Shown: positions 35,701 through 46,151 of the stretch, one piece after another | Numbering within the stretch: the first letter of the stretch is position 1 | Layout of the letters: each line of letters opens with the position of its first letter | Source: Heligmosomoides polygyrus polygyrus | Taxonomy: Eukaryota > Nematoda > Chromadorea > Rhabditida > Heligmosomidae | DNA length: 64,000 bases | Direction: 5' to 3' | Assembly (NCBI GenBank): GCA_947396885.1 | Contig: OX377202.1 | Span: forward strand, 33,099,407 to 33,163,406 | Position numbers and translations under genes: made by a program | Notes under the pieces: generated by a model | The model's database searches: none | Told to the model about the DNA's origin: nothing | Seen by the model: only the letters and a program-made list of their open reading frames with translations

Positions 35701-36201
35701 GACTTACAAGTTGACCATTTCACCAAGGATTGCTTCGGTCGGCGATTTTCGTATGAATAGAAGGGCTCCGATTAAGACGATCTCGAATTTGTATTTTTCG
35801 ACGAAAGGCAGTCCTTCAAGGCGCAAGTAAAATGGCCATGCCTCGCTTCTAAAAATTTACCAAACGGAACACGCTGCCTATCGACTATCGGCGTAAGGTC
35901 GCAGACCACGTTGTCGGTCGACCTCCCGACGCACGCCATCGACCGCTGCATTTCATCCTTAAGCCCGTGGACGTCCAGATGCATGCCTTCCATTTTTTCG
36001 GTCACAATGCGCTGAAGAACAACCGGTATGGAAGCATAACTCAACTTTCACACCTTTGAGCTTCCTTCCACCACATCGCACCTCATAATCCATGCCGTTT
36101 TCCGTCGAGGCTATAAGCTCTCCCAAATCCTTCAGCGATACCTGCTCCTTTCCAAGTACGGCTCCAACTCTTCCCTTGCCTGTCGCACTCGGCCGATCCA
36201 T
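32706..36201 (-). CDS. EnSpm/CACTA-type transposase homologue, multi-exon
   Basis: Phase-consistent exons are 36201-36082, 36011-35935, 35848-35708, 35648-35537, 35468-35285, 34413-34318, 34211-34048, about 33997-33956, 33895-33767 and 33690-33374, with a last part of about 33118-32706. Motifs appear in family order: NYGCHQCTFPG with a CxxC pair; NGLSG then GLERCHPESLHLLDEG at the DYMH-type catalytic box, with Glu for Asp; TGSEKRG; LKVHVLLDHAI followed by HWSSAGFESLHRRLQL (the VHLLxH...SAFxFExxNxxL block); and a C-terminal segment with KYYWSQSSDTSASCVAF. In active elements the protein cuts and pastes DNA. The Asp-to-Glu change, the many introns and the absence of visible CACTA ends suggest a host gene or a decaying copy. 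Exon 8 and the exon 10/11 junction are unresolved. The 870-bp intron 5 holds repeats. Confidence 0.65.
35091..35156. repeat. 21-bp inverted repeat in intron 5 of the CACTA-like gene
   Basis: CCCATCTGCTGATCTTCCTTG (35091-35111) and its complement (35136-35156, one mismatch) flank 24 bases. The surrounding intron (35284-34414) is much longer than its neighbours and also has GGACAGGAGATA repeats near 34685. A small foldback or MITE insertion in the intron would explain this. Confidence 0.7.
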
Positions 36202-36908
36202 CGTCGTCGGTGGCTCACTGAAGCCCTTACCACTATGTAGCGTTCCCGCTTCAAAGAAATTGGGTCATGGGTTCGGTTCCCGTCGACGTTTTGATGGTTG
36301 AAAGGTCACAATTTGGTTTCCATGTAATATGAGTCGAAACAGTTGCCTGTGCCTGGCTGGTTCGTGATCCCCACATTCAATAACCATCATTCATGAAGTT
36401 TGAGGAAACTGGTAACTTCTCACCCAAGCACTCATACATAACTTACGTTAATTCTGCAATAACAGGTCGGGGATTCAGTAAATGGTGTCAGATTCGTGAT
36501 AAGGGCAAATACTAATAACGCCTCTAGTCCGAGTGCGTAGCAATTTTTTACCTCTGTACTCGTACAGTAGCGCATGTGCTTTTCCATTTTCGAACAGTCG
36601 AGCAAGACCCATTTCAAGCATTTCAAGATGAAGAGGTCATTTCAAGATGAAAAGAAATTTTATTATTTTCATGAATGAAGTCGAAAAGGTGCTAACAAAC
36701 GGGTAAACATAATAATATGCTGGTGCTGATCCCTAACCAGGCAACCGTTTCGACTCATATGATAGCTGTTTTCTTCGATCCCCCTCTTCCCAATTCCTCC
36801 CCCCCCCCTCCACCACTCCACCCCTCCCCCTCTCCGCAACAGCTTAAGCTGATGTCCACAACAATTGAAGCTAATGAGATGATGCAGATGAAATGATGAT
36901 GGCATGTA

Positions 36909-37803
36909 AAAGCAATCGATTGGGTCAGGCCTTCGCGATGGCGCGCGCTTGCGCACCGTGTAGTGGAGCCAACGGCGCGGGATCGTACGCTGGTTTAGCA
37001 GCCTCGTGGGGAACAGAAATATAGATTACGTCAGAACAGTGCCCATTGAACGCAATCTGAAATTAGGCGTGCGGCGTACTTGACAAGCCGTATTTCGCGG
37101 TATACGCTAAGGAAAACCACTTTGCAACAGATGTTTTGAAATTGGGACAATGTAAATGCTAAGGAAATGCATTTTGCATCTGCAATTACGATCCGTGGTT
37201 GTGAAATCTTGTGAAATTCAGTTGCTTACTGAGTATGTATGTCACACCGTCAGTTTTGCTCGTACAGCCCTCCTAGAATCCAATTTTCTTCAAAGGATTC
37301 GCATCCATTTCGAGGTTGTTATTACGTGAGTTTAGTCCAAAAATGTCGGATTTGAGCAGTTGCCTTCGCTCAGAGTTAATCTTAAAAATTAAAATCTTAA
37401 TTAAAACTAAAAGAATCAGAATCTTAATGATCACTAGAGGAATCTGCATGCTCTGAATTGATTCTTAATCTCCTAAGAAATTTAGCAAATGTGGAAGGAA
37501 TAGGAATATCTGTATTTGCTTATCGCAATAGCGCGTTAATGAAGAAGTCGGACGGCTGTTAGCTCATCCCTGATGACATACAAGACGGATCGAAACATGA
37601 ACACAACAAAACTAAATAACAGACAAGATGGCACTATAGTACTTTATGGACTCCAGAGGTCTAGGAGAAGTCGATGGCACGTAAACCCCCCCCCCTCATA
37701 CAGCCCTCTTAGGATGCACATTTTTTAAAAGGATCGCATCCATTTCGACGTTGCTATTCTATGAGTTTGGCCATCGCGAAGGCCTGACCCACTCGATTGC
37801 ATA
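36909..37803. repeat. Inverted and direct repeats beside the poly-C minisatellite
   Basis: GCAATCGATTGGGTCAGGCC... (36910-36940) is the complement of GGCCATCGCGAAGGCCTGAC... (37771-37800). In the same interval a stretch of about 75 bp (TACAGCCCTCCTAGAATCCA... at 37263) recurs directly at 37698 (TACAGCCCTCTTAGGATGCA...), both leading to GGATxCGCATCCATTTCGA. No gene is visible between 36300 and 37900. Confidence 0.65.
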
Positions 37804-37919
37804 TACGGGGTGTTTTTATGTGCCATCTGACATAATGCAATACAATTTCTTCGACAATTTCTTCCAATTTCTTCGACAACTTCGAAGAAATTGTAAAAGA
37901 AATTGCATTTGGGTCTCCT

Positions 37920-38450
37920 TTTGCCTTCTCTTTTCTTCGACCTCCCCCCCCCCCTCTTCACACCACAGCTCAAGCTCAGCTGGCTGATGCAAATGCAATT
38001 CTTCCTCCATCGATGTTTTTATCGTTGCCAGAAGTCCCCGAAAGTCCCCGATCACCCCCCCCCCCACCTCCCCCCCCCCCTTTCTCCACACCACAGCTCA
38101 AGCTCAAGCTCAGCTGGCTGATGCAAATGCAATTCTTCCTCCATCGATGTTTTTATCGTTGCCAGAAGTCCCCGAAAGTCCTCGATCACCCCCCCCCCCC
38201 CACCTCCCCCCCCCCTTTCTCAACACCACAGCTCAAGCTCAAGCTCAGCTGGCTGACGCAAATGCAATTCATTCAATTCTTCCTTCATCGGTGCTTCTAT
38301 CGTTGCCAGATGCCAGAAGTCCCCGATCACCCCCCCCCCCTCCCCTCCCCTTCCTCCCTCCCCCATCTTCACTCCACAGCTCAGGTGGCTGATGCAAATG
38401 CAATTCAATTCTTCCTCCATTGGTGCTTATTCTTATCGGTGCAAGAAGGC
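37920..38450. repeat. Poly-C minisatellite, four units of about 135 bp
   Basis: Each unit has CCACAGCTCAAGCTCAGCTG, GCTGATGCAAATGCAATTCT, TTTTATCGTTGCCAGAAGTC and then one or two runs of 9-13 C. The repeated CTGGCTGA lies at about 37980, 38114, 38249 and 38385, so the period is 134-136 bp. The last units are more diverged and carry extra ATTCAATTC. Pro-rich and Gly-rich frames through it are by-products. The minus strand is G-run rich and could form quadruplexes. Confidence 0.9.
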
Positions 38451-38609
38451 AAGGTAGAGACGCGAACACAATAGAATTCGGAGCGAAGAGCGAAATAGTG
38501 AAATAGCGAATAAAGACGAGAAGCATGCAACATCAGCACACTGGCTGACCGACCGCGCGGCAGCCAGCCTCCGCTGAGACTGCGGGCCGCGCCGGCCGAT
38601 TCAAACTCC

Positions 38610-38671
38610 GCCGCGCGTGCGACGGCGCTCGGGGGAGCACGCCATACATCGAGCGCCGTCGCACGCGGCCG
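38610..38671. repeat. GC-rich hairpin
   Basis: GCCGCGCGTGCGACGGCGCT... (38610-38631) pairs with CGAGCGCCGTCGCACGCGGC (38650-38669) with a 2-base bulge and an 18-base loop. It lies in a GC-rich block (38540-38720) next to the minisatellite. Confidence 0.75.
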
Positions 38672-38940
38672 CCGCGAGCTCGCGCGCGACGTCTCCAGCC
38701 CTCAATCCACGACCGACAATAAGGATTGCGGGCTTTTCACACAGAAACACAACAACGTACCGTCTGGTACTGCCTCGACTGCCTCCCTGCGTCCCTCCCG
38801 TCCTTCGGGGGCCGCCTACACCACTCCATTCACCTGAAAATACTTCTACACCTTTCAAAAACTACCACAACCCAACAAAAGTGCTCCTCTACAAAACCGA
38901 ACCTTCGAAGAAAAGGCGGCCTTCGTCGCCTGAGCTCCTT

Positions 38941-38982
38941 ACTGGCTCAAAGCACCACGCGTACGTGATGCTTTGAGCCAGT
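38941..38982. repeat. 14-bp perfect hairpin
   Basis: ACTGGCTCAAAGCA (38941-38954) is followed after 14 bases by TGCTTTGAGCCAGT (38969-38982). It is just upstream of the Pao integrase remnant and may mark an insertion edge or be part of that element. Confidence 0.7.
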
Positions 38983-39189
38983 CGCCTTTGCGCCTGCAAA
39001 AAACCTTACATCTCCCGCTGCTAAACACAGCTGATCGCCTTCATTTACCAATGAAAAAGACAGTTTAAAAAATAAACAGGCGACTTCGACGCCAACCAAC
39101 ACTTCGTCTCGAGACGAAAAAAACCATACAGCATTTATCCACTTTCACATCAAATATCAAATAACCATCTCCAAGACGACATGTCATCC

Positions 39190-40130
39190 GATGCCTCCGA
39201 CCAGCATCCAAAGCCATCGTCCGACTCGCTCCATTCGCAGCCTCCTTCGGAATTCTTGTCGTCCTATAAGGAAAACCAGTCCAACTCAAAAACCGCTTCC
39301 TACCCATACCAAAATACCCCACTCCGGTACCCCGCAATTCGAAAGGGTACGTATGCTTGTATACATGCCTGACTGCCCGCGCAATACACCTCGAACTAGT
39401 CGAAAATTTGTCAACAGAAGCGTTCCTCAACAGCTTCGTTCGATTCACAGCACGCAGGGGTGTCCCAAACGTCATCCGAACGGACTGCGGCACCAACTTC
39501 ACTCTAGGCCAGAAAGTGATTGACACTCTGTTCGCGGAAAATCCAGAAACTGGCATATCCACCATTAGTTACAGTGCGGAAAAAAGAATCACGTGGCTGT
39601 TCAATCCTCCCGGATCCCCCTGGATGGGGGGAGTCTGGGAGAGACTTGTCGCTTCCGTAAAAAACGCGCTTCATAAGACTATGGGGCGGAAAAACTTTCG
39701 TTCGTAGAAATGAACACCATCCTCATCCGCATAGAAGCCATCATCAACACTAGACCATTAACGGCGGTTAGTGCAACTGACACAAGTTCAATCCCTCTTC
39801 GCCCCATAGATTTCCTGCAAGGAAATCTATGCTTCTCGCTACCTCCAGTAGAGAAAACTCTAGAAGAACATAACGATCCGTCATTCAACCCTGACTGCAT
39901 ACAAACAGTATCGCAAGCCAAGGATGCCCTACTATCATCAGAACACCTAGCAGATATTTTGGAAGGCATGGAATATGGAATATCTCACCATGCTAAAGAA
40001 CGTTCACAAAACCATTTTCAACGAACAGCGGCATAACGCTCGACTAGTCCCAGAAGAAGGTGAAGTAGCTGATAGAGCAGGAGCTTACTCCTCGAGGACA
40101 TTGGGCGATGGGCAAAACTGTGGAGCTCAT
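39190..40130 (+). pseudogene. Pao/BEL integrase, C-terminal part of pol (broken)
   Basis: The region with YTCLTARAIHLELV, LSTEAFLNSFVRF and GVPNVIRTDCGTNF is a Pao/BEL integrase core; the second catalytic Asp is in RTDCGTNF. Then WLFNPPGSPWMGGVWERLVA carries the catalytic Glu. The next frame (39710-40036) continues with NTILIRIEAIINTRPLTAV and LRPIDFLQGN, typical of the end of BEL integrases. A stop at about 39707 and frame changes near 39350 and 40030 break it. Upstream, a third frame (39190-39355) preserves LPASKAIVRLAPFAASFGI, the degraded start of the core, where the first Asp is not recognisable. Confidence 0.8.
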
Positions 40131-40443
40131 TCGCAGTTCCGATGGACTAGTACGCTCAGCGATAATGAAACTCCCCCATAGAAATGCCACCATTCAGCGC
40201 CCAGTAACGAAGTTGTACCCACTAGAAATCAGAACAAACTCCGGGAGGTCTACGTCACTGGGCCAAGAAAATAAGTTAAATGAAAAGGACGTGAACACGC
40301 CACCCTCTCGGCCGCTTGAGCGAAGGCCGTCTCGCTCAGCGAAAACAAAGGCGCTAGCCGAGATACGCAACCAGCTCACAGAAAACGATCAGGAGCTGTC
40401 AATTCCTTCTCAGAAGATATTTCAACTGAAGAGGAGAGCACTT

Positions 40444-42567
40444 ATGCATCACATTATGATAGTCCTAATGCTCGTAAACTGCTGCACTGCCAGTCCAATA
40501 AAAAGACAAATCACTTGCGCGAACGGAACAGTAAAATCGATCCCCCAGACGAACAGTTCCTTCTGTGCTTCGACAACGCGTGCAAGAATTTTAGTCAACA
40601 ACAGTCGCAGTTACTGTTTACTTTACCACCATCTCCCACGCATGAGCCAACAGCGGTTAAACTGCTAACACTGAACAAAATCGAAGTACGCTCCTGCGCA
40701 CCCGCGTCGTTTTGCAGCCATGTGTCAAACTTGTTCTCTAAAGCGCTACTGGGAAATCCACAGTGTTGGCCCGCGGGAGCAATAACATCCGCAACAATCA
40801 TGACCTTTGCAGTGGTGGAGTTAGTGCTTTCAATGTATGGGCTACTCTGTCGACGAAAACAACATCGTCGCATGTCAGTTTCAAACACAACAAATATAGC
40901 TCTATCGGTACTGCAACCTATTCAGTCACCGCAAAATCCCACGGCCTTTACGTTAAGCTCTTTCAAAGCATCCTTGCTGTCCGCTCCCATAGCTGCAACG
41001 CTGGTAGCAAGCGCAATGCTCATCGCAGGAGTCTGGTCATGTCAGGAAGGCTATACGCGGTATTCAGCAGAGTTAACATGCACTCAACGCGACTTATGCC
41101 AGTACGAATTCAGGCACGAAATAATGTTCAATAGCGTGATGCGTGTTCTTTGCATACAGTTGCGTCACGGAAATTCTAGCGTAGGGTACGTAAAAGTGCA
41201 ACGCATGCCGGTACGTCTTCGATGTACGAAGGAATCGCTGTTTTGGTCAAAAGACACTAGACACGAAGTGAATCACATCACGCGCTGTCGCGGAATGGGC
41301 TCATGCACTGGCAACAGGTGCGAAACTATAGATCCCAACGAAATCATCCCGGAACTGAACGATACCATCCCGAATCCAGGGTACACGGCATGTTCAATAC
41401 AATGCAGCGGTACCAATTGTCTGTGCGCTTTTCCATTCCGCGCCTGCACGTTTTACCGCATTACTCACACGCCTGTATCCAAATAAAGTGTTTGAAATCC
41501 TCAGATGTTCAGCATGGCAGTCAGAAGTAATTCTTGAGGTCTCAGTACAAGCCTACAACCATGTAGAAAAAGGGGTAGTATCGCTGCTACCATACTCCTC
41601 GAAAGAATTTGGGAACTTCACCCTGTCTTTAATCTCAATTCAAAACCCCTTCAATCTTTTCTACCAAAGATTCGCTCAGAGTGAAAACGAAACGCTCGTA
41701 TTACCCGACAGCTTCAACTTTGCGGTAACATGCTTCTCGAAGGATCGAGCACAAAGTAACTTCTCATCCTGCCGAAATACCTTGTACTGCAACTGTGACG
41801 TTTCCGGCCTTGTGCCTTCTTGCCGCTGCCCATATAGCGAGATAGCAGCGTTGCGAAAACGTTCTGACAGCTTATTACCCGTGTTAACATCACACATGAC
41901 AATATCAACTGAGCTGAACAACGTAGTAGCAGAAACAGGCAATAGCGAAATCACTGTAGTAATATCATCGCAGCAGCTGCTCGAGAGTGCTCATCTAAAC
42001 ACCCAGGTACCATGCTCGGTCCATGCAAGCAGATTGGAGGGGTGCTACAGTTGCCAACAAGGAAGTAAGGTAAATATCTCGTGTCATAGCACCATACCAT
42101 CATGGACAACTGTAGTCTGTGCTCATAGGATATTCTCTATCGAATGCGGCCCCTCTAACCACTTGACGACAGTGAGAATCGCGTTCGATAAAGCATTGAT
42201 CAACTCAAGGTGCTACACAATATGTGGTGGAGTAAACACCTCGGTAGCTCTAGACGGCATTTTGTACTATCACACATCCAACAACTTGGACAGCTTGTTC
42301 CTTCAAAACACCACCAGACGAGTCCCGCAAAGAGATTGGCTCAAAGACTTACATCTTCCGGACCTCGCCCCAATAGGGATTGTCCTCTTGGACCACTGGA
42401 AACTTACGCTCGCCGCTGCGTGTACTTTAGCAGGACTTACCTTGCTCACGTACTTGCTAGGCCCTGCAGTAGTTCTATCTCTTCTCAAGTTAGCGGCGCA
42501 AGTTCTCGGGTTATTCGCACACGTGGAGTTGGTTTCTTCATCGTGGAGTTGGTTCAGTGTCTTCTGA
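40444..42567 (+). pseudogene. Envelope-like glycoprotein (phlebovirus G2 type), broken
   Basis: A signal-peptide-like hydrophobic start (MHHIMIVLMLVNCCTA, 40444) is followed after a frame change by a Cys-rich ectodomain in two open pieces (40515-41486 and 41488-42567). Between about 40790 and 40860 a hydrophobic segment is followed by basic residues (LLCRRKQHRR), suggesting a cleaved polyprotein; a second hydrophobic stretch precedes WSCQEGYTRYS. The Cys patterns (CRGMGSCTGNRC, YTACSIQCSGTNCLCAF) resemble the class II fusion glycoprotein of phleboviruses captured by nematode Pao elements. A transmembrane helix lies near 42400-42500. A TAA at 41484-41486 and frameshifts mean it is an old, inactive copy. 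In intact elements such a protein sits in membranes. Confidence 0.7.
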
Positions 42568-42682
42568 AGCTAGCTCTCGCATGCGTGCGTGGAATACAAA
42601 CCCTTCAGCGCTCCAATCAATAATATCTCGAATTATCAAATCACACATCGCTCCTTCTCTCCAATAGATCCCTCTTAAAGCT

Positions 42683-43128
42683 GTGACGCAAGGCATTTCC
42701 TCACCGTCGATGGCCTACAATATTGATCACGAGATACGTTTGATGGAGTTGGAACAGCAGGCAAGCCTAGACTCGATTGCTCAAACGGTGAGTATCATGT
42801 CAGGACGCCTGGATTCCCTCTTCACCAAAGTAGCTCAGCTACAGGACGACGTCCACACCATTCTAGAGCGCACCACCCCGACCTCAAACTGTATCTTCTG
42901 CACTGTTACCGAAAATATTGACCGCCATCATTCGTCGAGATGTCATCGCGACCGGACCCCGTTGCACGTGCGATGCGAGTTTCTGAATTCAGGCTGTGTC
43001 GTAGATGTCTCCGTACTGAGCATGGGCAGGAATGTGCGGTATCTTGCAACATCTGCCGCGGGGAGCACAATTCAATCTTGTGCTCCTCTCGCGGCGGTGG
43101 ACCGTCTACCAAGAGACGCAAGATCTGA
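42683..43128 (+). pseudogene. Coiled-coil and zinc-knuckle ORF downstream of envelope
   Basis: The first part (42683-42930) is a helical heptad-like stretch (LMELEQQASLDSIAQ through KVAQLQDDVHTILE) followed by CIFCTVTENIDRHHSSRC. After a one-base frame change the second part (42940-43128) continues with LCRRCLRTEHGQEC and CNICRGEHNSILC. Together they form a run of Cys/His knuckles like those in the gag proteins of Pao elements. Such knuckles bind nucleic acid. Its location after envelope rather than in a 5' gag is unusual; it may be an accessory ORF or the start of a second truncated element. Confidence 0.6.
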
Positions 43129-43164
43129 AGCCCGCCGCCTTCGCCTTGCGTCACCGCCCCCTCC

Positions 43165-43430
43165 CCGACTCCGCCGTCGTCGCTGCGTTGGCCATTCTGC
43201 CATCGTCACGCTTCGCCGTCCCGAGTTCCTTCCGTCGTCACTGTATTCGCCCTACCGCCACCGCCATGCTTCGCCGTCCTGAGATCCGCCGTCGTCAGTG
43301 TATTCGCATTCCTGCCAACGCTTTGCTTCGCCGTCTCTAGCTACACCGTCGTCGCCGTATTCGCACCTTGCCATCGCCCTACTTCTTCGCCCCTAACTCC
43401 GCCGTCGTCGCTGTATTTCGTCTGACTTAG
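43165..43430. repeat. Degenerate minisatellite, about 57-bp units
   Basis: The sequence CCGTCGTCxCTGTATTCGC recurs near 43172, 43231, 43288, 43346 and 43401, a spacing of 55-60 bp, with CTTCGCCGTC between. About five units are present. It lies just after the zinc-knuckle ORF. Confidence 0.75.
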
Positions 43431-43630
43431 CTGCTGCCTGGTTTGCCCAGTCACTACTCGTCCATCGACGACGCGCCGTCTCCGTCCTCTACGCCATATT
43501 CGCCTGCACCACGCCACCACGAGACAGTACAACGTCGAGCGATGTTCAACCACAGCGCGCCGTCACGGGACGTCGACCTCCGCTAAGAGAGCCTGAACGG
43601 TATCGAGCAAGAATGACGACGGTAAAGTGG

Positions 43631-44080
43631 TGATACTGAAACTGTAGATTTTCGAAGTGTTGAGTTTTAGTCATAGAATTGGGTTGTAGTTTGTTTTGTA
43701 GCTTTGGTGCTTGTATTAATTTTTGCTTTGTGCCGGCGGGAGTGTCGCGTCAGCGACGCCGCATGGCTCTCTTGTCCCGCCCCTTGTCGGGCACTCGGTT
43801 GTCTGAGATTGCGGTGAGCGGCTGCCGCCCCGCTAAGTGATAAACTTTCTGCATCCACTGAACCACACACGCGTCCCTTTGTGCTAACAGCACATCGGAA
43901 CATACATATATTACTATTCCTGTTATAAGCTTGTTTCGTTCGACTGTTAAGTGCACCTCTCAGTGCAATAAATAAAAATTTAATTAATTCATTAAATATG
44001 TAAACTGCGCTTTAATTCCTGGGCCATCCATTCTAATCCACTTACTGTCTTTTTAACTCGTCAGGGCAAACTTATGTCCG
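43631..44080. other. Non-coding sequence with polyadenylation-type end
   Basis: The segment has a GC-rich middle (CGGCGGGAGTGTCGCGTCAG) and ends in TGCAATAAATAAAAATTTAA (43963 onward). It may be the 3' LTR or trailer of the Pao element, or the leader of the receptor gene that follows. No open frame is convincing. Confidence 0.35.
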
Positions 44081-44130
44081 TTGCGTGCACTCGAACCCAT
44101 TCTTTAAGTTGAATTTGTTGCAGGCGAAGG

Positions 44131-44434
44131 ATGGAATCACTGGAGAGCATTTCACCACTTACCGTACGACTCGTATTCCACCTTTTCCTATATTTCGAGA
44201 TGTCGCTACACGTTGTTGGTTTCGTCGTCTCGGCCATGTTTTTCGTCGTCTTCTCACGACTGAGGTCGATTCACACCAACCTTATCATTATACTGGACAG
44301 CTTCGTGTTGTCGTTTTGCGTCACCTCCGTATGGCGAGTGTACTACTGTCTAAAGCTCCTGATTCTGGACATTGGACCTGGCGACTCGGCCCTGACTCTC
44401 GGCACAGACATGCGCGACACGTGCATGTATGTAG
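44131..44434 (+). pseudogene. Seven-transmembrane chemoreceptor, exon 1
   Basis: The exon follows TTGTTGCAG, begins with ATGGAATCACTGGAGAGC and ends at GTAG|GTGAGT in phase 1. It encodes the first two membrane helices of a nematode chemoreceptor: a hydrophobic stretch (YFEMSLHVVGFVVSAMFFVV), a loop RLRSIHTN, a second helix (LIIILDSFVLSFCVTSVW) and the extracellular segment before helix 3. Architecture and the downstream ERLVATIRSRTYE box fit the Sra/Srab/Sre group of serpentine receptors; I cannot choose between them. Such receptors sit in sensory cilia and detect chemicals. This exon is intact; the gene is broken downstream. Confidence 0.65.
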
Positions 44435-44609
44435 GTGAGTGACCCGCACTATTCTGTGTTCCTACAACTTCGTTTGCTTTTCGAAAAAATGATCAACTTG
44501 GTTGAGCGTAAGTTTTACTCAGTCTGGATTTTAACTTAATACTAATTCATCTCTATGAAAAATTCTGGCATTCCTCTGTTATAGCTAGAGAATCACAGAG
44601 GTGATCCAC

Positions 44610-44865
44610 TGTAGCGCGCCGTAGCCGACTACTAGAAGGCCGATGACCACCGACGTTGGCGCGGTGATAACTCGCCAAGGCAGCTCAAAGTAACGACCGG
44701 CGAGAAATGGGCGCATATAAGGCAGCTGCCGAGACCCCCAGGCCAGCCAACTCCCGCCACCTCCAGCCGTCGTTCTTTCGCTGTCAACTTACTCTACTAA
44801 TAAAGCTGTATCTATTCTACTGCCTCTACGCACGCGGACGTGGGGCTCTTTGTTAGCACAGAGAG
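44610..44865 (+). repeat. Possible solo LTR in the receptor gene intron
   Basis: A block begins TGTAGCGCGCCGTAGCCGAC, has a TATA-like GCATATAAGGCAGCTGCC (44713), then AATAAAGCTGTATC (44803) and ends near TTTGTTAGCA. It is GC-rich unlike its surroundings. The TG...CA ends, promoter and polyadenylation signal look like an LTR. No target duplication or partner was found. Confidence 0.4.
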
Positions 44866-45849
44866 CAGTAAGAAGAGACCTCAGAGGTCTAGCAAAGTGT
44901 ATCCTCAGAGATACAACATCCTCTTTGATTTCCTCACTTGAAGGCGCTGCAGCCCTGTTAATACAACCAACAAGGGACCGTCTGACTGTTGAGGGCATAG
45001 CTCAGGAAAACGTTGGAATTTTCCAGCGTTCCAATTGTATAAACAAGTGAAGGGCCGAGCATTTTCTTCCTCTGTTTAGAACTATTTAGATTATGAAGCA
45101 TTAAAATGAATTCGAGAATACGTGTATGGAAGGGGAGATTTTACTATTTTCTATTGTCTCCTATGAATGAAGCTCCTTCGGCATTCCTTTTTGTCGCAGT
45201 ACTAAATCCTTGCTCTCTCACGTTAAACTCTAAGCATGAGTACGTGGAGTCTCTACTGTGCTGTACTGTATAAATGAGGTAGGGAGGTAGAATTGTTTAT
45301 CTGAAGTTTCGACCGTTTCGTACTCTAGAAAGCTCGGGAGGAGGCGCCGCTGTTGCTCTTCACTGGTCAAAGTTAGTGGAGCAGTATCGAACTACGCTTT
45401 CTGAACTACCTTCTTTAAAGACAACGAGCTAGACAAGATATCAGGCCTAAAATAAATTTTGTTACTTATCAGCACCTTCAGCACGGGAACAGCAGACTCC
45501 GTGATACTGTTTTATTCGATAAATTTGTTTCATGACCCAGATGCAGGCACAGCGGGTGCAAGGAAGTGACCGATTGTTCTGAAATGAATCAAACCTTTCT
45601 TTTTTGACGCTCAGTCCTTCGAGAAGAACCTGCATAGGGTCAGGAGCAAACGCCCTTCCTGAAGGATTCACGGTTTCCCGTTTATAGCAAAAGTATCTCA
45701 GTTCAATGTTTCAGTATCATTGCCGTTATTACTATTTATTTTCTGGCAAATACCCTTCCTAAAATGGTCCTTGTGCGGTAAAACCCTGCTTATGCGATAT
45801 TGGGTTTTGGAGGTACCTCAATGAAAGCTCTTATGGACCTCATTTCCAG

Positions 45850-46151
45850 GTGGTCTTCATATGCTTCTCTTGGCTGGTGAAAGGCTGGTGGCAACAATAC
45901 GGTCAAGAACCTACGAGAATGAGAGCCACGTTCCTCACATCTGTGTCATCGTGTGCGGTATGGTGGGTGGCTTCGTAACTGCATATATCGAAGTGGCCCA
46001 CAATAATTCTGAATTTTAGTGTGCTTTCTCGTACTTGATCGTCTTCTGTCTTAGAGATCAAGTGATAACAAACTTCCTGGCGGCCTTCATTTTTCTGCTC
46101 ATCTACGCTATCTCCATTGCGGTACATCTTAATATTTATTCAAAGCGTAAT
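45850..46151 (+). pseudogene. Chemoreceptor exon 2 with premature stop, cut by mariner
   Basis: The exon starts after ATTTCCAG in the phase required by exon 1 (GGT completed across the junction) and encodes LHMLLLAGERLVATIRSRTY at the end of helix 3, then HICVIVCGMVGGFVTAYIEV (helix 4). An in-frame TAG at 46017-46019 follows NNSEF. The same frame then continues with YLIVFCLRDQVITNFLAAFI and IYAISIAVHLNIYSKRNIR (helix 5 and the intracellular loop), so the stop is a mutation inside one exon. At 46151 a mariner begins (TA then TTAGGTTGATCG), ending the coding sequence. Confidence 0.65.

Larger units (their letters stand above)
39181..43620 (+). mobile_element. Pao/BEL LTR retrotransposon, 5'-truncated
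   Basis: It is read from the plus strand in the order integrase (39181-40030), linker, envelope-like ORFs (40444-42567), zinc-knuckle ORF (42683-43128) and minisatellite. No protease, reverse transcriptase or RNase H precedes the integrase, so only the 3' part is present. No matching LTR pair was found. Sequence at 43640-43980 with a terminal AATAAA may be 3' LTR or 3' untranslated DNA. Frames are interrupted in several places. Nematode Pao elements with envelope-like third ORFs are a known class; assignment follows from the integrase and the envelope type. Confidence 0.75.

Noticed and set aside
38013..38474. 153-codon Pro-rich frame
   Set aside because: It is the translation of the poly-C minisatellite; the residues repeat with the DNA unit and shift with homopolymer length.
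43165..43430. Regular repeats considered as a CRISPR array
   Set aside because: Units are degenerate, the spacing has no unique spacers and the genome is animal; it is a minisatellite.
44789..44998. 69-codon minus-strand frame overlapping the possible solo LTR
   Set aside because: It lies in the receptor gene's intron on the opposite strand and partly covers LTR-like DNA; no motif is visible.
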